Shown here one piece after another: positions 1-8,724 of a stretch of DNA of 20,771 bases. Within the stretch, counting starts at the first letter, position 1. Each line of letters begins with the position of its first letter. The DNA is from JADLEX01 sp964586775 (GTDB taxonomy: Bacteria > Lernaellota > Lernaellaia > JACKCT01), in NCBI GenBank assembly GCA_964586775.1, contig CAZPJD010000109.1, positions 1 to 20,771 on the forward strand. Reading direction: 5' to 3'. The position numbers were made by a program, and so were the translations under genes. Under the pieces are notes generated by a model. The model searched no databases, had not been told where the DNA came from, and saw nothing but the letters and a program-made list of their open reading frames with translations.

Positions 1-1
1 T

Positions 2-952
<951 letters not shown>

Positions 953-1061
953 GACGTGCCTTTCAGATTCGACGTCATGCATTTCTTATCGATTTCCCCG
1001 GGTTTCAACCCGCGCTAGACTGCGCGTCGTTGCGAAACGCGGTGCTCAAATGGGGAGCCAC

Positions 1062-3566
1062 ATGCGGATGACGTTTTGGGGAGGATCTTGCGTTTTCGTG
1101 ATGACCTGGATTTTGTTCGCCGGCTGCGGATGCGGCGACGACGACGACTCCGGCGATGACGACGCCGCGAGCGACGACGACGCGGACGACGATTCGGGCG
1201 ACGACGATACGGACGACGACGAAGCGGACGACGATACCTGGCCGCCACTCCCCGACGATGACGCCGACGACGATGCCGACATACCCCCAAGCCTTTCGTC
1301 GCGCCCCGAGCTGCTCGACTGGTCGACGTGGTTCGAAGACATCGATCACGCGAACGAGCCGCGAGCGCGCATGATCGGCGGGTTCGGCCTCGGCAACGGC
1401 CGCTGCTACACCATGACCGCGGGCAAGTTGCCGCTCACCGCGTGGTTCAACACGCTCGGTCCCGATTATCAAAAGAACCTGCGCTTTTTTTCGGAGAAAT
1501 CGCTCGATCTCTATCGTTTCGGCGAACGCGTGGCGTGGGATCGCGAGCGCGCGTATCGCATTCGCGGCACGAACGTCATCGTGATCCGGCAAGACGCGGG
1601 CGACATCAGCCTGTGGACGATCGACTTCGCGCCCGAGGGCGAGGGCGTGGACGGCACCGCGGCGACGAGCGCGCTCGGCCACATCGTCGTCGCGCACAAT
1701 CGCGGCGACGCGCCGGCGGCGGGCCTGTCGATCGCGCTCGGCAGCGTGTGGGGCCACGCGAGCGAGGGCGTCATCACCGAAACCATTTACGAAGACGGCA
1801 AGAACCTGGCCTACGGATTTTGGAGCGCGGAGCGCGGAGCGGGGTTGTCGCTGGCGCTCGATCCGCTCGCGCCCAGCGGCGAGGCCGTCGCGCCGGTGCT
1901 GATGGTGTTCGCGCGACCGGGTACGGGCGACACCGACGACGCGCGCGAGGTCTTCGCCGCAGTCGCCGCGACGGACCCGTGGGAGGTGCTCGCCGCGACG
2001 GTCGATCGGTGGAAGGCGTACGAGGCCGAGGGCGCGCGCGTGAGCGCGTCCGACGAGCGCCTGACCGATCTCTTCGAGGGCATGACCGTCAACCTGCGCA
2101 ACCAGCAGACCTTCGAGGGCGCGATCACGCAGATGAGCGAGTATTCGTTCGCGTGGCTGCGCGACATCATGGGGCCGGCCGTGTTCCTGCCGCTGGTGGG
2201 ACGCGCGCCGCAGTATCGCGACATGCTCGATTATTACTGGCTGGCCACGCTCGTGAACGGCAACTTCGCGAACGCCATGAAGGTCGATCACGACATCAGC
2301 AATCCGCCCGCCGAGCCCGACTGGGAGTCGATGGGCACGTTGACCGGCAAGATTGGTGCCGAGAGCCCCAGCTATCACATCCTGCACTATCGCGAGGACT
2401 TGAATGCGACGGGCGACTGGTCGCGCATCGAGGAGCGCTACGGCATGCTGCGTCATGCGCTCATCCATCAGGATTTCCGCGAGGGCTGCCTGCTGCCGTT
2501 CTCGGGCGACGAGACGTTCCGCCCCGCGATGGCCGTGGCCTATGGCGACGGGCTTTCGGGCAACTACGAGGACACGCACCTCTCCGCCAACTCGTCGTTC
2601 CTGTTCGTTGCCGCGGCCGAGTTCATGGTGCAGGTCGCGGGTCACATGGGCGAGGCGGGGCACGCGGCCGAGTATCAGGCGCTCGCCGACGACGTGCGTC
2701 AGTGCGCCGAGGACTACTACTGGCTCGACGCGCGCGGGTTCTATTCGCCGATGATCGACAAGGTGTCGCTCGAACCGCTCGACGCGCCCTTCGAGGATGT
2801 GAACGCGACGCCGCTGTGGATCGGATTCCAGTATGACGACGACGCGCACGGCAAGGACAACCTCGTGAACGCGTTCGAGGCGCTGGTACTGAAGGACGGC
2901 GTGTTCCACTCGCCGGTGAGCCCCGTGTGGATCGCGCTGACGCGCCTCGCGGGCGTGGACGAAGGCGCGATGACGGGCATGGCGCAGGGCTACCAGCTCG
3001 ACGCGCTCTCGCGCATCGACCATCCGTGGGCCGCGGATTCCTTTGTGAATTACGACAACATGTTCCACGAAACCGGCAACACGAGCGAGGGCATTGTCGT
3101 CGATGATTGGGGCCGCTTCGCGTATCTGTACGAGCCCTTCGGCTACCTGGTCGACCTCACCGCCCGCTACCGTTCGTGGGAGGGTCCGATCAATGCGGCG
3201 GCCATGCTGCGCTACCTGTTCGGCCTCGACCTCGACGCGAGAAACGATCGGATCGCCGTCGCACCACACCTGCCAACCGATTGGGACTTCGCGCGCATCG
3301 ACGGCGCGACGATGGGCGAAACGCGATTCGACCTCGTTGTGGAGCGCGCGGGCGACGGATACCGCGTGACGATCTCGCCCGACGCGAATCTGACCGTGGA
3401 CGCGAAGCTTGCCATCGACGGCGACGCGGGCGTCGTCACGGTGAACGGCGTCGAAACCGCCGCGTCCACCGAAACCGAGTGGGGGCGATTCCGCGCCAGG
3501 CTTACCGGTCTCGCGGTGGATGCCGGCGACGATCTGGTGCTGGAGATTCAGCCGGACGGAATATGA
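1062..3566 (+). CDS. Lipoprotein with Asp-rich tether and six-hairpin glycosidase-like domain
   Basis: Starts are possible at 1050, 1062 and 1068. I chose 1062 because GGGGAG at 1052-1057 sits just upstream; 1068 is nearly as good. The N terminus is a lipoprotein signal with lipobox LFAGC, so lipidation would fall on Cys22. Residues 23-25 (GCG) lead into an Asp-rich linker at about 26-73. The rest resembles (alpha/alpha)6 six-hairpin glycosidases. FAWLRD at 363-368 resembles the substrate-site motif of such enzymes. GNYEDTHLSANS near 500 and HETGNTSEG near 669 hold candidate acidic catalytic residues (E503, D504, E670). The C-terminal 120 residues look like the small beta-sandwich that closes GH65/GH78-type enzymes. 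The exact family and substrate are not recognisable; family-level similarity is moderate, but a glycan hydrolase on the outer membrane or cell surface is the best reading. A GPH symporter and two more glycosidases lie nearby. Confidence 0.75.
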   Translation: MRMTFWGGSCVFVMTWILFAGCGCGDDDDSGDDDAASDDDADDDSGDDDTDDDEADDDTWPPLPDDDADDDADIPPSLSSRPELLDWSTWFEDIDHANEPRARMIGGFGLGNGRCYTMTAGKLPLTAWFNTLGPDYQKNLRFFSEKSLDLYRFGERVAWDRERAYRIRGTNVIVIRQDAGDISLWTIDFAPEGEGVDGTAATSALGHIVVAHNRGDAPAAGLSIALGSVWGHASEGVITETIYEDGKNLAYGFWSAERGAGLSLALDPLAPSGEAVAPVLMVFARPGTGDTDDAREVFAAVAATDPWEVLAATVDRWKAYEAEGARVSASDERLTDLFEGMTVNLRNQQTFEGAITQMSEYSFAWLRDIMGPAVFLPLVGRAPQYRDMLDYYWLATLVNGNFANAMKVDHDISNPPAEPDWESMGTLTGKIGAESPSYHILHYREDLNATGDWSRIEERYGMLRHALIHQDFREGCLLPFSGDETFRPAMAVAYGDGLSGNYEDTHLSANSSFLFVAAAEFMVQVAGHMGEAGHAAEYQALADDVRQCAEDYYWLDARGFYSPMIDKVSLEPLDAPFEDVNATPLWIGFQYDDDAHGKDNLVNAFEALVLKDGVFHSPVSPVWIALTRLAGVDEGAMTGMAQGYQLDALSRIDHPWAADSFVNYDNMFHETGNTSEGIVVDDWGRFAYLYEPFGYLVDLTARYRSWEGPINAAAMLRYLFGLDLDARNDRIAVAPHLPTDWDFARIDGATMGETRFDLVVERAGDGYRVTISPDANLTVDAKLAIDGDAGVVTVNGVETAASTETEWGRFRARLTGLAVDAGDDLVLEIQPDGI
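1137..1280 (+). repeat. Asp-coding triplet tract, copy 2 (N-terminal tether)
   Basis: Runs of gac/gat encode the DDDD-S/A/T-type linker right after the lipidated Cys of the preceding lipoprotein. In the GH31 lipoprotein the tract begins at the same residue number (26) and follows the same Cys-x-Cys-Gly pattern. Confidence 0.9.
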
Positions 3567-3576
3567 TCCGCGTTCC

Positions 3577-3605
3577 TTGATCGACGCCGCCCGCCGTGCT
3601 TCAAT
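3577..3605 (+). promoter_or_regulatory. Putative sigma70-type promoter for the adenosyltransferase gene
   Basis: TTGATC (3577-3582), a 17-base spacer and TTCAAT (3600-3605), preceded by TG at the extended -10 position (3597-3598). The start codon lies 40 bases downstream. The match is 4/6 at each hexamer, so this is only a prediction. Confidence 0.4.
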
Positions 3606-3644
3606 CCCGCGCCTTGCGACCGAACAGCGATTGGAGAGGCCCGC

Positions 3645-4199
3645 ATGCCGCACAAGTTTAGCATCACGACGAAAACCGGCGACGAGGGGCTGACAAGCCT
3701 TTACTCGGGCGAGCGCGTCTACAAGAACTCGGAGCGCCCGACCGTGTACGGCGAGGTGGACATGCTCGAGGCCATGCTCGGCCTCGCCCGCGCCCACGCG
3801 CAAAACGAAGACACGCGGCGCACGCTGGCGATTCTGCAAAAGACGCTGTTCACGATCAACGCCGAGCTCGCCACGTCGAAAGAGAAGCTCGGCCGGCTCA
3901 AGGCGCGCATCGACGAGGCGGCGGTGGCGCGGATCGACGCGATGCGCGAGGAACTCGAGGACCGCGTGGCGCAACCGACCGAATTCATCATCTCGGGGGA
4001 CTGCGTGGCGTCGGCGCACATTGATCTGGCCAAGACGCAGGCCCGGCGCTGCGAACGGCTGATCGTGGGTCTGTTTCGCGACGGTGTGATCGACAATCGC
4101 TTCATCATCGTGTGGATGAACCGGCTCTCGGACTTCCTGTACCTGCTTGCGCGGAGCGAAGGACCGAATCCGACGCTGGTGAAATCGGTCCCGGACTGA
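3645..4199 (+). CDS. PduO-type ATP:cob(I)alamin adenosyltransferase
   Basis: This 184-residue protein has the length and motifs of PduO-type corrinoid adenosyltransferases, which transfer the adenosyl group of ATP to cob(I)alamin to make coenzyme B12. The ATP-binding N-terminal motif TKTGDEG is at residues 9-15. The conserved helix AKTQARRCER is at 129-138 (R134, R135 and E137 at the family active-site positions), and the family signature MNRLSDFLYLLAR is at 158-170. The usual DELN motif after the first loop is altered to DMLE at 39-42. GGAGAGG (3633-3639) precedes the ATG by five bases. It is cytoplasmic and unrelated in function to the flanking glycosidases. No B12-dependent mutase or B12 riboswitch is visible near it, so its client enzyme is probably elsewhere. 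Confidence 0.92.
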   Translation: MPHKFSITTKTGDEGLTSLYSGERVYKNSERPTVYGEVDMLEAMLGLARAHAQNEDTRRTLAILQKTLFTINAELATSKEKLGRLKARIDEAAVARIDAMREELEDRVAQPTEFIISGDCVASAHIDLAKTQARRCERLIVGLFRDGVIDNRFIIVWMNRLSDFLYLLARSEGPNPTLVKSVPD

Positions 4200-4233
4200 G
4201 CGTTCACCCCGGAAAATCGGGTCGGTTGGCACG

Positions 4234-4261
4234 TTGTATTGGCGCGGGTCTGTGATAGACT
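4234..4261 (+). promoter_or_regulatory. Putative promoter for the GH84 gene
   Basis: TTGTAT (4234-4239), a 16-base spacer and TAGACT (4256-4261) with TG at 4253-4254 (extended -10). The GH84 start codon is 40 bases downstream. The -35 match is weak; the extended -10 is the main argument. Confidence 0.35.
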
Positions 4262-4300
4262 CATTTCGATGATAATCCGGTTTTGTGCTTGAGGCCGGCC

Positions 4301-6811
4301 ATGTATTCGCGGTTTGCATTCTCGATCTTCGCGGTCTTCGCGTGCCTCGTTCCCGGTTTCGCGGCGGCGCAGGGGTTCGACCTCGCGCCCCATGCGCGGG
4401 TCACCGCATCGGGCACCTACCCCAAATTTCTGCACCTGTGGGAGCGCGAAACCGACGACGCGCCGTATACCGTGCGCGACGGAATCGCACGCACCGGGTG
4501 GAAGACTCCGCGCGTCGGCGAGTCGTGGCTCGAGCTCGATTTCGCCCCGCGCATGACGACCGCGCCGCGCATCACCCGCATCTATGGCGAATGGGCGACG
4601 CCGCCCGCGCAGGCCGCCGTTGTGCGTCTCGATCGATGGTGCGGCGGACCCTCGGTGCAAAAGCTTCCGTGGAGCGACTTCTCCAAACCGCTCGAGTTCA
4701 CGACCGAAGAACGCGCGTATTGCCTGACCGTGCGTCTGAACGATGCCGGGCCGGCCGAATTGACCGAGTTGCACGTTTACGCGGCGGACGTGTCGGACCA
4801 ACCGGCGCTGGCCGTTGGGGATGTTGAAGAGGTCGATCGGCAGGGAGTGCTCATCCGATATGACCTGAACGCCGTGACGTCGCACGTTGAAATCCACTAC
4901 GTGGACGAGGCCGGCACCCCGCTCACGGCCGGTACGCTCATCGAACGCATATTCCGCCGCGACGCCTGGGAGGGACCGAAGCCCGACGACAACTCCCTCG
5001 CGGTGCTCGTGCCGGTCGCCGAGAACGGCGCGCGCGGCGAGCCGCGTTTCGTTCCGGTGCCGGGGCGGCTGAACGCGACAATGAAGAACAACGGCGTCAT
5101 CGAAGGGTTCTACGGCACGCCGTGGTCCCACGAGGAACGCCGCGCCATGATCCGCTACCTCGCGCGGCTCGGCTTGGGCTTGTACGTGTATGCGCCCAAG
5201 GACGATCCGAAGCACCGAGACGTGTGGCGCGAGCCTTACTCCAACGCCGAAATGGGCGCGTTCCTGGAGCTTCGCGAACTGGGCGCGCGACTCGGCGTCG
5301 ACGTGTACTACGCGATCGCCCCGGGCAAGGACATGGCGCTTTACGACGCCGCCGAGCGCGAGATCCTGCTCGAAAAACTTCGCGCCTTTGCCGACGGCGG
5401 GTACCGCCATCTGATGCTGATGTTCGACGACATCGAGAACGACATCGCCGTACCGGTGAATGGGGCGCTCGGCACGGCGCACGCCGATCTCGTGAATTTC
5501 GTGAGGCATTCGCTGGAAGACGAGTACGGGGAGCCGTTCGCCATGTGGGTGAACCCACTGGCCAAGCGATTCGAGCACTTCGACGAATGGCCCGGCGGCG
5601 AGGACTATTGGGTGGCGATGGGCGCGACCGATCCCGACGTGGTGCTGTGCTGGGGCGCGCCGACGAACGGAAAGGAACTGGACGCGTCGTATTTCGAGAT
5701 GCCCGCGAATCTCGTGGGCCGCGAGCCGGGTTTTTGGGACAACCAATACGCCATCGACGGCGGGGACGCCTTCACGGGGCGTCTGACGCTCGCGCCGACG
5801 CAGCTCCGCGCCCAGGACATGCCCGGCGCGCTTGCCGGTTTCGGCGTGAATATGATGTTTTTGGGCGCGGCCAGCCGGCTCGCGATGTCGAGCTACGGCG
5901 CATACCTGAACTCTCCGGCGGACTACGATCACACCGCGATGATCGAGCGCGCCGCGAAGGACGAAGCGACGGGGGAATTCGACCAGCGCCTGCTCGTCGA
6001 CGTGCAGAACACGTTCTACGGCAACAACGACGTCGGATTTAGCGGCATCGACTTTCCGCGCAATCTGCGGCTCAACGCCGTGGCGGACGCGATCCACCTG
6101 GCGGCGAAAACCGGTTCGGGCCCCGAGATCCGGGCCGCGGGAGCGAGCGTCGCGCGCGAAGCCGCGCGCATGGCCACGCTGCAAAGCGACCTGCACCACA
6201 GCGGTCTCGACGAGGCGCTGGTGGACGACCTGTGGGTGCCGTCGGACCGCGCGACGGACGAGGGCTTCGGTCTGCTGCACCTGATGAACTGGTATGCGTC
6301 GGCCCTTACCGGCGAGCCGAATCAAGCCGAGCTGGACGCCGCGGACGCGCTGCTCAAAAAGGCGGTCGCGCACGATCGATACCAGACGAGTTTCCTGGTC
6401 GCGTGGACGATCCGCCAAAAACTCGTCTCCGAGCCGATCCCCGACATCGAGTTCGACGCGCCGCCGATGCCGGGCACGCTCTTCGAACGCCTCTCCTCGG
6501 AGCGCGAGCACAGGGTTGAACTCCCTGCCGGGGTGGAGTGGTCGGTTTACGGGCTGCCGGGTGCGACGGTTGTGGGCCGCGTGCTCACGTGGACGCCGCC
6601 GCACCCCGGGTTCTATTCGATGGTGCTGGTGGGCGAGACCGGCTCGGGCTGGGGATGGACGGCGTCGGGTCTCTTCGCACGCACGCCGGTCGATTCTGAC
6701 GGCGCGACCGACGACGACCTCGACCCGCCGGACGACGACGATCCGAGCGCCGACGACGGCGTGGATCCCGAGTTTGACGACGGCGAATCCGGCGGCTGCG
6801 GCTGCTGGTGA
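4301..6811 (+). CDS. Secreted GH84 beta-N-acetylglucosaminidase with Asp-rich, Cys-terminated tail
   Basis: The ATG at 4301, six bases after GAGG (4291-4294), gives a clean signal peptide with likely cleavage after AAA at residue 23; an upstream TTG in frame is less likely. Residues about 28-160 look like a beta-sandwich carbohydrate-binding (discoidin-like) domain. The catalytic barrel carries GH84 hallmarks: GVIEGFYGTPWS from residue 265, YAPKDDPKHRDVWREPY, and the paired catalytic aspartates in FDDIEND (D376, D377), which act by substrate-assisted hydrolysis of N-acetylglucosaminides. A short Ig-like stretch near 757-795 precedes the tail. Residues 798-836 form an Asp/Pro-rich tail ending GGCGCW. 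Known GH84 enzymes act on O-GlcNAc, hyaluronan or mucin-type glycans; substrate here is unknown. The terminal Trp after GCGC differs from the two minus-strand copies of the tag. Confidence 0.92.
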   Translation: MYSRFAFSIFAVFACLVPGFAAAQGFDLAPHARVTASGTYPKFLHLWERETDDAPYTVRDGIARTGWKTPRVGESWLELDFAPRMTTAPRITRIYGEWATPPAQAAVVRLDRWCGGPSVQKLPWSDFSKPLEFTTEERAYCLTVRLNDAGPAELTELHVYAADVSDQPALAVGDVEEVDRQGVLIRYDLNAVTSHVEIHYVDEAGTPLTAGTLIERIFRRDAWEGPKPDDNSLAVLVPVAENGARGEPRFVPVPGRLNATMKNNGVIEGFYGTPWSHEERRAMIRYLARLGLGLYVYAPKDDPKHRDVWREPYSNAEMGAFLELRELGARLGVDVYYAIAPGKDMALYDAAEREILLEKLRAFADGGYRHLMLMFDDIENDIAVPVNGALGTAHADLVNFVRHSLEDEYGEPFAMWVNPLAKRFEHFDEWPGGEDYWVAMGATDPDVVLCWGAPTNGKELDASYFEMPANLVGREPGFWDNQYAIDGGDAFTGRLTLAPTQLRAQDMPGALAGFGVNMMFLGAASRLAMSSYGAYLNSPADYDHTAMIERAAKDEATGEFDQRLLVDVQNTFYGNNDVGFSGIDFPRNLRLNAVADAIHLAAKTGSGPEIRAAGASVAREAARMATLQSDLHHSGLDEALVDDLWVPSDRATDEGFGLLHLMNWYASALTGEPNQAELDAADALLKKAVAHDRYQTSFLVAWTIRQKLVSEPIPDIEFDAPPMPGTLFERLSSEREHRVELPAGVEWSVYGLPGATVVGRVLTWTPPHPGFYSMVLVGETGSGWGWTASGLFARTPVDSDGATDDDLDPPDDDDPSADDGVDPEFDDGESGGCGCW
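6692..6808 (+). repeat. Asp-coding tract, copy 3 (C-terminal tail of GH84)
   Basis: A shorter and more degenerate tract than the others, with Pro, Glu, Gly and Ala codons between short gac runs, ending in codons for GGCGCW just before the stop. Confidence 0.8.
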
Positions 6812-6914
6812 AGGCGTGAATTGGTCTCTTGACGCCTGTTCTGTCAGCGTGGCAAACTCATTCGTGCGGCAGGTAATGGGACCTGAAACCGTTTCGCTGG
6901 CGGGAGTTCTCTTG

Positions 6915-7112
6915 ATGCCGAAGAACGGACAGGCGAAAGTGAGAATCGGGAGTCCGCCGATCAAGGTGGACGATGCCACCAAGGAGCGGTGGACCAAGGA
7001 TGCCAAGAAGTGGGCGGCTGCAGTCAAAATGCAAGATCCGGTCAAGGATCGCCACCCGTGTTTCGACCCCGATGACGAAAATCAATACACGATTCGCATA
7101 CGGGCCCGCTGA
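6915..7112 (+). CDS. Small protein of unknown function, 65 residues
   Basis: ATG at 6915 is preceded by GGGAG (6902-6906) at eight bases; an in-frame ATG at 6876 would add 13 residues. The product is charged, with a Lys-rich middle (DDATKERWTKDAKKW) and a C-terminal half ending CFDPDDENQYTIRIRAR that could form a short beta hairpin. It has no signal peptide or membrane segment. It ends 27 bases before the HD-hydrolase start on the same strand and shares that gene's lower GC, so the two probably form one transcriptional unit. I recognise no family. It could also be a chance frame, although the ribosome site and position favour a gene. Confidence 0.5.
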   Translation: MPKNGQAKVRIGSPPIKVDDATKERWTKDAKKWAAAVKMQDPVKDRHPCFDPDDENQYTIRIRAR

Positions 7113-7139
7113 CCCTTTCCTTTCGCATCACGTGCCTTG

Positions 7140-8645
7140 ATGCAGTCAACGCATCGCCGTTTTCGTGACCTGATCCACGGCTTCGTCAATCTGACGAAAG
7201 CAGAGTGCGAAGTCGTCGATCAGCCCTTATTTCAGCGACTTCGCCATATTCGGCAAAATGATGTCGCTTCTTTTGTCTACCCGTCGCTCAACGTCACGCG
7301 CTTCGAGCACTCCCTCGGTTGCTGCCACGTCGCTTCTCGTATCGCCGCGAGCCTGCGTTCCAGCGCTCCCCCGGAAATATGGGAGCTGTACAAGGGGAAC
7401 CTGAACGAGAAGTACGGATTGCAGGGTAACCAGTTTGAGCAGACGTGCCGCCTTTATGCATTACTTCATGACGTTGGCCACCTCCCATTCAGCCACCTGT
7501 TTGAAACGGCCTTGGATGACTACGCCGCGATGACCTATCCGGCCGAGCCGAAGTTGGAGCAACTCAAGAAGCTCTGCGAGGACTGGTTCGGTCCGTCGGA
7601 TTTCAAGAAGCCGCACGAGTCTTTCGGGAGACTCGTTGCACAAAAAATCCTCGCTGAGTCGACCAACATAGATGGACCCGTGAAAGCAGCTGTACTCAAG
7701 CTTCTTTGCGAGAAGGCCATTGATCCCCATGATCCTCTGCGCCCTGTGAAAATGCTCGTCGACTCCGAAGTGGACGCGGACCGGATCGATGCGACCGCGC
7801 GGGACGGAAAACTCGCGGGAGGCGAATACGGCAACTACGATATTGAAAGACTATGCTCAGGCGTGCGCCTCGTTCGGGGCGATGATATGGAGTGGGGGCT
7901 TGGTTATTCGCGGAAGTCGATCAGCTCTCTCGAAGGACTGCTTCTGGACCGCTACCGGACCCATACGTGGATCCATTTCCATCATCGCGTTGTGGCGATG
8001 AAGTGCGCGATGCGTCTTCTCGTCGCTCGCTTGTTGAAAGACAACGCCGATGAGGTGAAGGCCGCATTCGTTCGCGAGCAGGGAGTCTCTGAGGGCTCGT
8101 GGCGATTTGACGACGTTTGGCTCTGGTCAAAACTGCGTGAGAAGGAGCTGGCTTGGAATGAGGAGCCCGAGTCGAGCGCGCTGAAGGCCGTACTTCACCG
8201 AAGGACCGACGGCGTTCATCTGCTGTGGAAGGATCGCTTGGAGTGGGCCGAGGTCTGGAGAACGGTCGCGGATGCCGCAACTAACCGACTGGACGAAATC
8301 CCGCTTGACGAGTTTGATCGCCGTTATGAGACCGAGTTGAATGAGGCGTTTCGCAACACCGACCCTAGCTGGGCCCATCTGAGCATGCGGATCAACCCTC
8401 TTCCCTTCAGTCCGCTCGATCGCCGAAAGCTGCCGCTGGTCGATGACCGGAGGCGCGCCGCCACGCCCGATCTTCGTGACAACTCTCCACTGTGCGGATC
8501 TCTGGAAGACGCTTGGCAAGCGGAACCGCAACTCTACGTGGTCGTCTTCGGCGATCTGCGTCGCCCTCCAGAGGAGCGTGTGCAAGCACTGAACGTCATC
8601 CGGGACTGGTGGACGACGTATACCGCGGCGTGGCTCGGGTCGTAG
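7140..8645 (+). CDS. SAMHD1-like HD-domain phosphohydrolase
   Basis: This 501-residue protein has the H...HD...D metal site of HD hydrolases: H57 in RFEHSLG, H110-D111 in ALLHDVGHLPFSH, and D214 in VDADRID. The arrangement, with FQRLRHIRQ near the N terminus and DADRID-x4-RD later, matches the SAMHD1/dGTPase branch, which removes triphosphate from dNTPs. The aromatic residue that follows the DxDxxD motif in SAMHD1 (Tyr) is Ala here, so substrate choice may differ. The second half (about 290-501) is unrecognised. ATG 7140 has no clear ribosome site; TTG at 7137 is the alternative. It is cytoplasmic. GC is lower than in neighbouring genes (31-32 of 60 in sampled lines against 39 of 60), suggesting horizontal acquisition. 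Nucleotide housekeeping or phage defence are both possible. Confidence 0.82.
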   Translation: MQSTHRRFRDLIHGFVNLTKAECEVVDQPLFQRLRHIRQNDVASFVYPSLNVTRFEHSLGCCHVASRIAASLRSSAPPEIWELYKGNLNEKYGLQGNQFEQTCRLYALLHDVGHLPFSHLFETALDDYAAMTYPAEPKLEQLKKLCEDWFGPSDFKKPHESFGRLVAQKILAESTNIDGPVKAAVLKLLCEKAIDPHDPLRPVKMLVDSEVDADRIDATARDGKLAGGEYGNYDIERLCSGVRLVRGDDMEWGLGYSRKSISSLEGLLLDRYRTHTWIHFHHRVVAMKCAMRLLVARLLKDNADEVKAAFVREQGVSEGSWRFDDVWLWSKLREKELAWNEEPESSALKAVLHRRTDGVHLLWKDRLEWAEVWRTVADAATNRLDEIPLDEFDRRYETELNEAFRNTDPSWAHLSMRINPLPFSPLDRRKLPLVDDRRRAATPDLRDNSPLCGSLEDAWQAEPQLYVVVFGDLRRPPEERVQALNVIRDWWTTYTAAWLGS

Positions 8646-8658
8646 TCGGGCCCTCTGA

Positions 8659-8687
8659 TTGTCCGCGCCCGGCGCGCGTGCTAAGAA
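8659..8687 (+). promoter_or_regulatory. Putative promoter for the GPH symporter gene
   Basis: TTGTCC (8659-8664), a 17-base spacer and TAAGAA (8682-8687), with TGC directly before the -10 (extended -10). The start codon is at 8725. The match is moderate. Confidence 0.4.
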
Positions 8688-8724
8688 ACCCCGAACCGCT
8701 CGTGCTCACACCAGAAGGTATTTC

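Noticed and set aside
999..1012. Palindrome CGGGTT-TC-AACCCG after the FG-GAP gene as a terminator
   Set aside because: The loop is too short, the stem is weak and no T-run follows; it overlaps the presumed promoter of the next gene.
4226..4246. TTGGCAC...TTGGC resembling a sigma54 promoter
   Set aside because: The GG-N10-GC spacing required for sigma54 is not met.
1005..4319. A 1104-residue open frame on the minus strand opposite the six-hairpin and adenosyltransferase genes
   Set aside because: It has no recognisable domain, is Arg/His-rich as expected from antisense reading of GC-rich genes, and spans two genes with strong motifs on the plus strand.
3719..7045. A 1108-residue open frame on the minus strand opposite the GH84 gene
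   Set aside because: Same reason: it is a shadow of a well-supported GH84 gene, with low-complexity Arg/His/Val composition and no start site or family signature.
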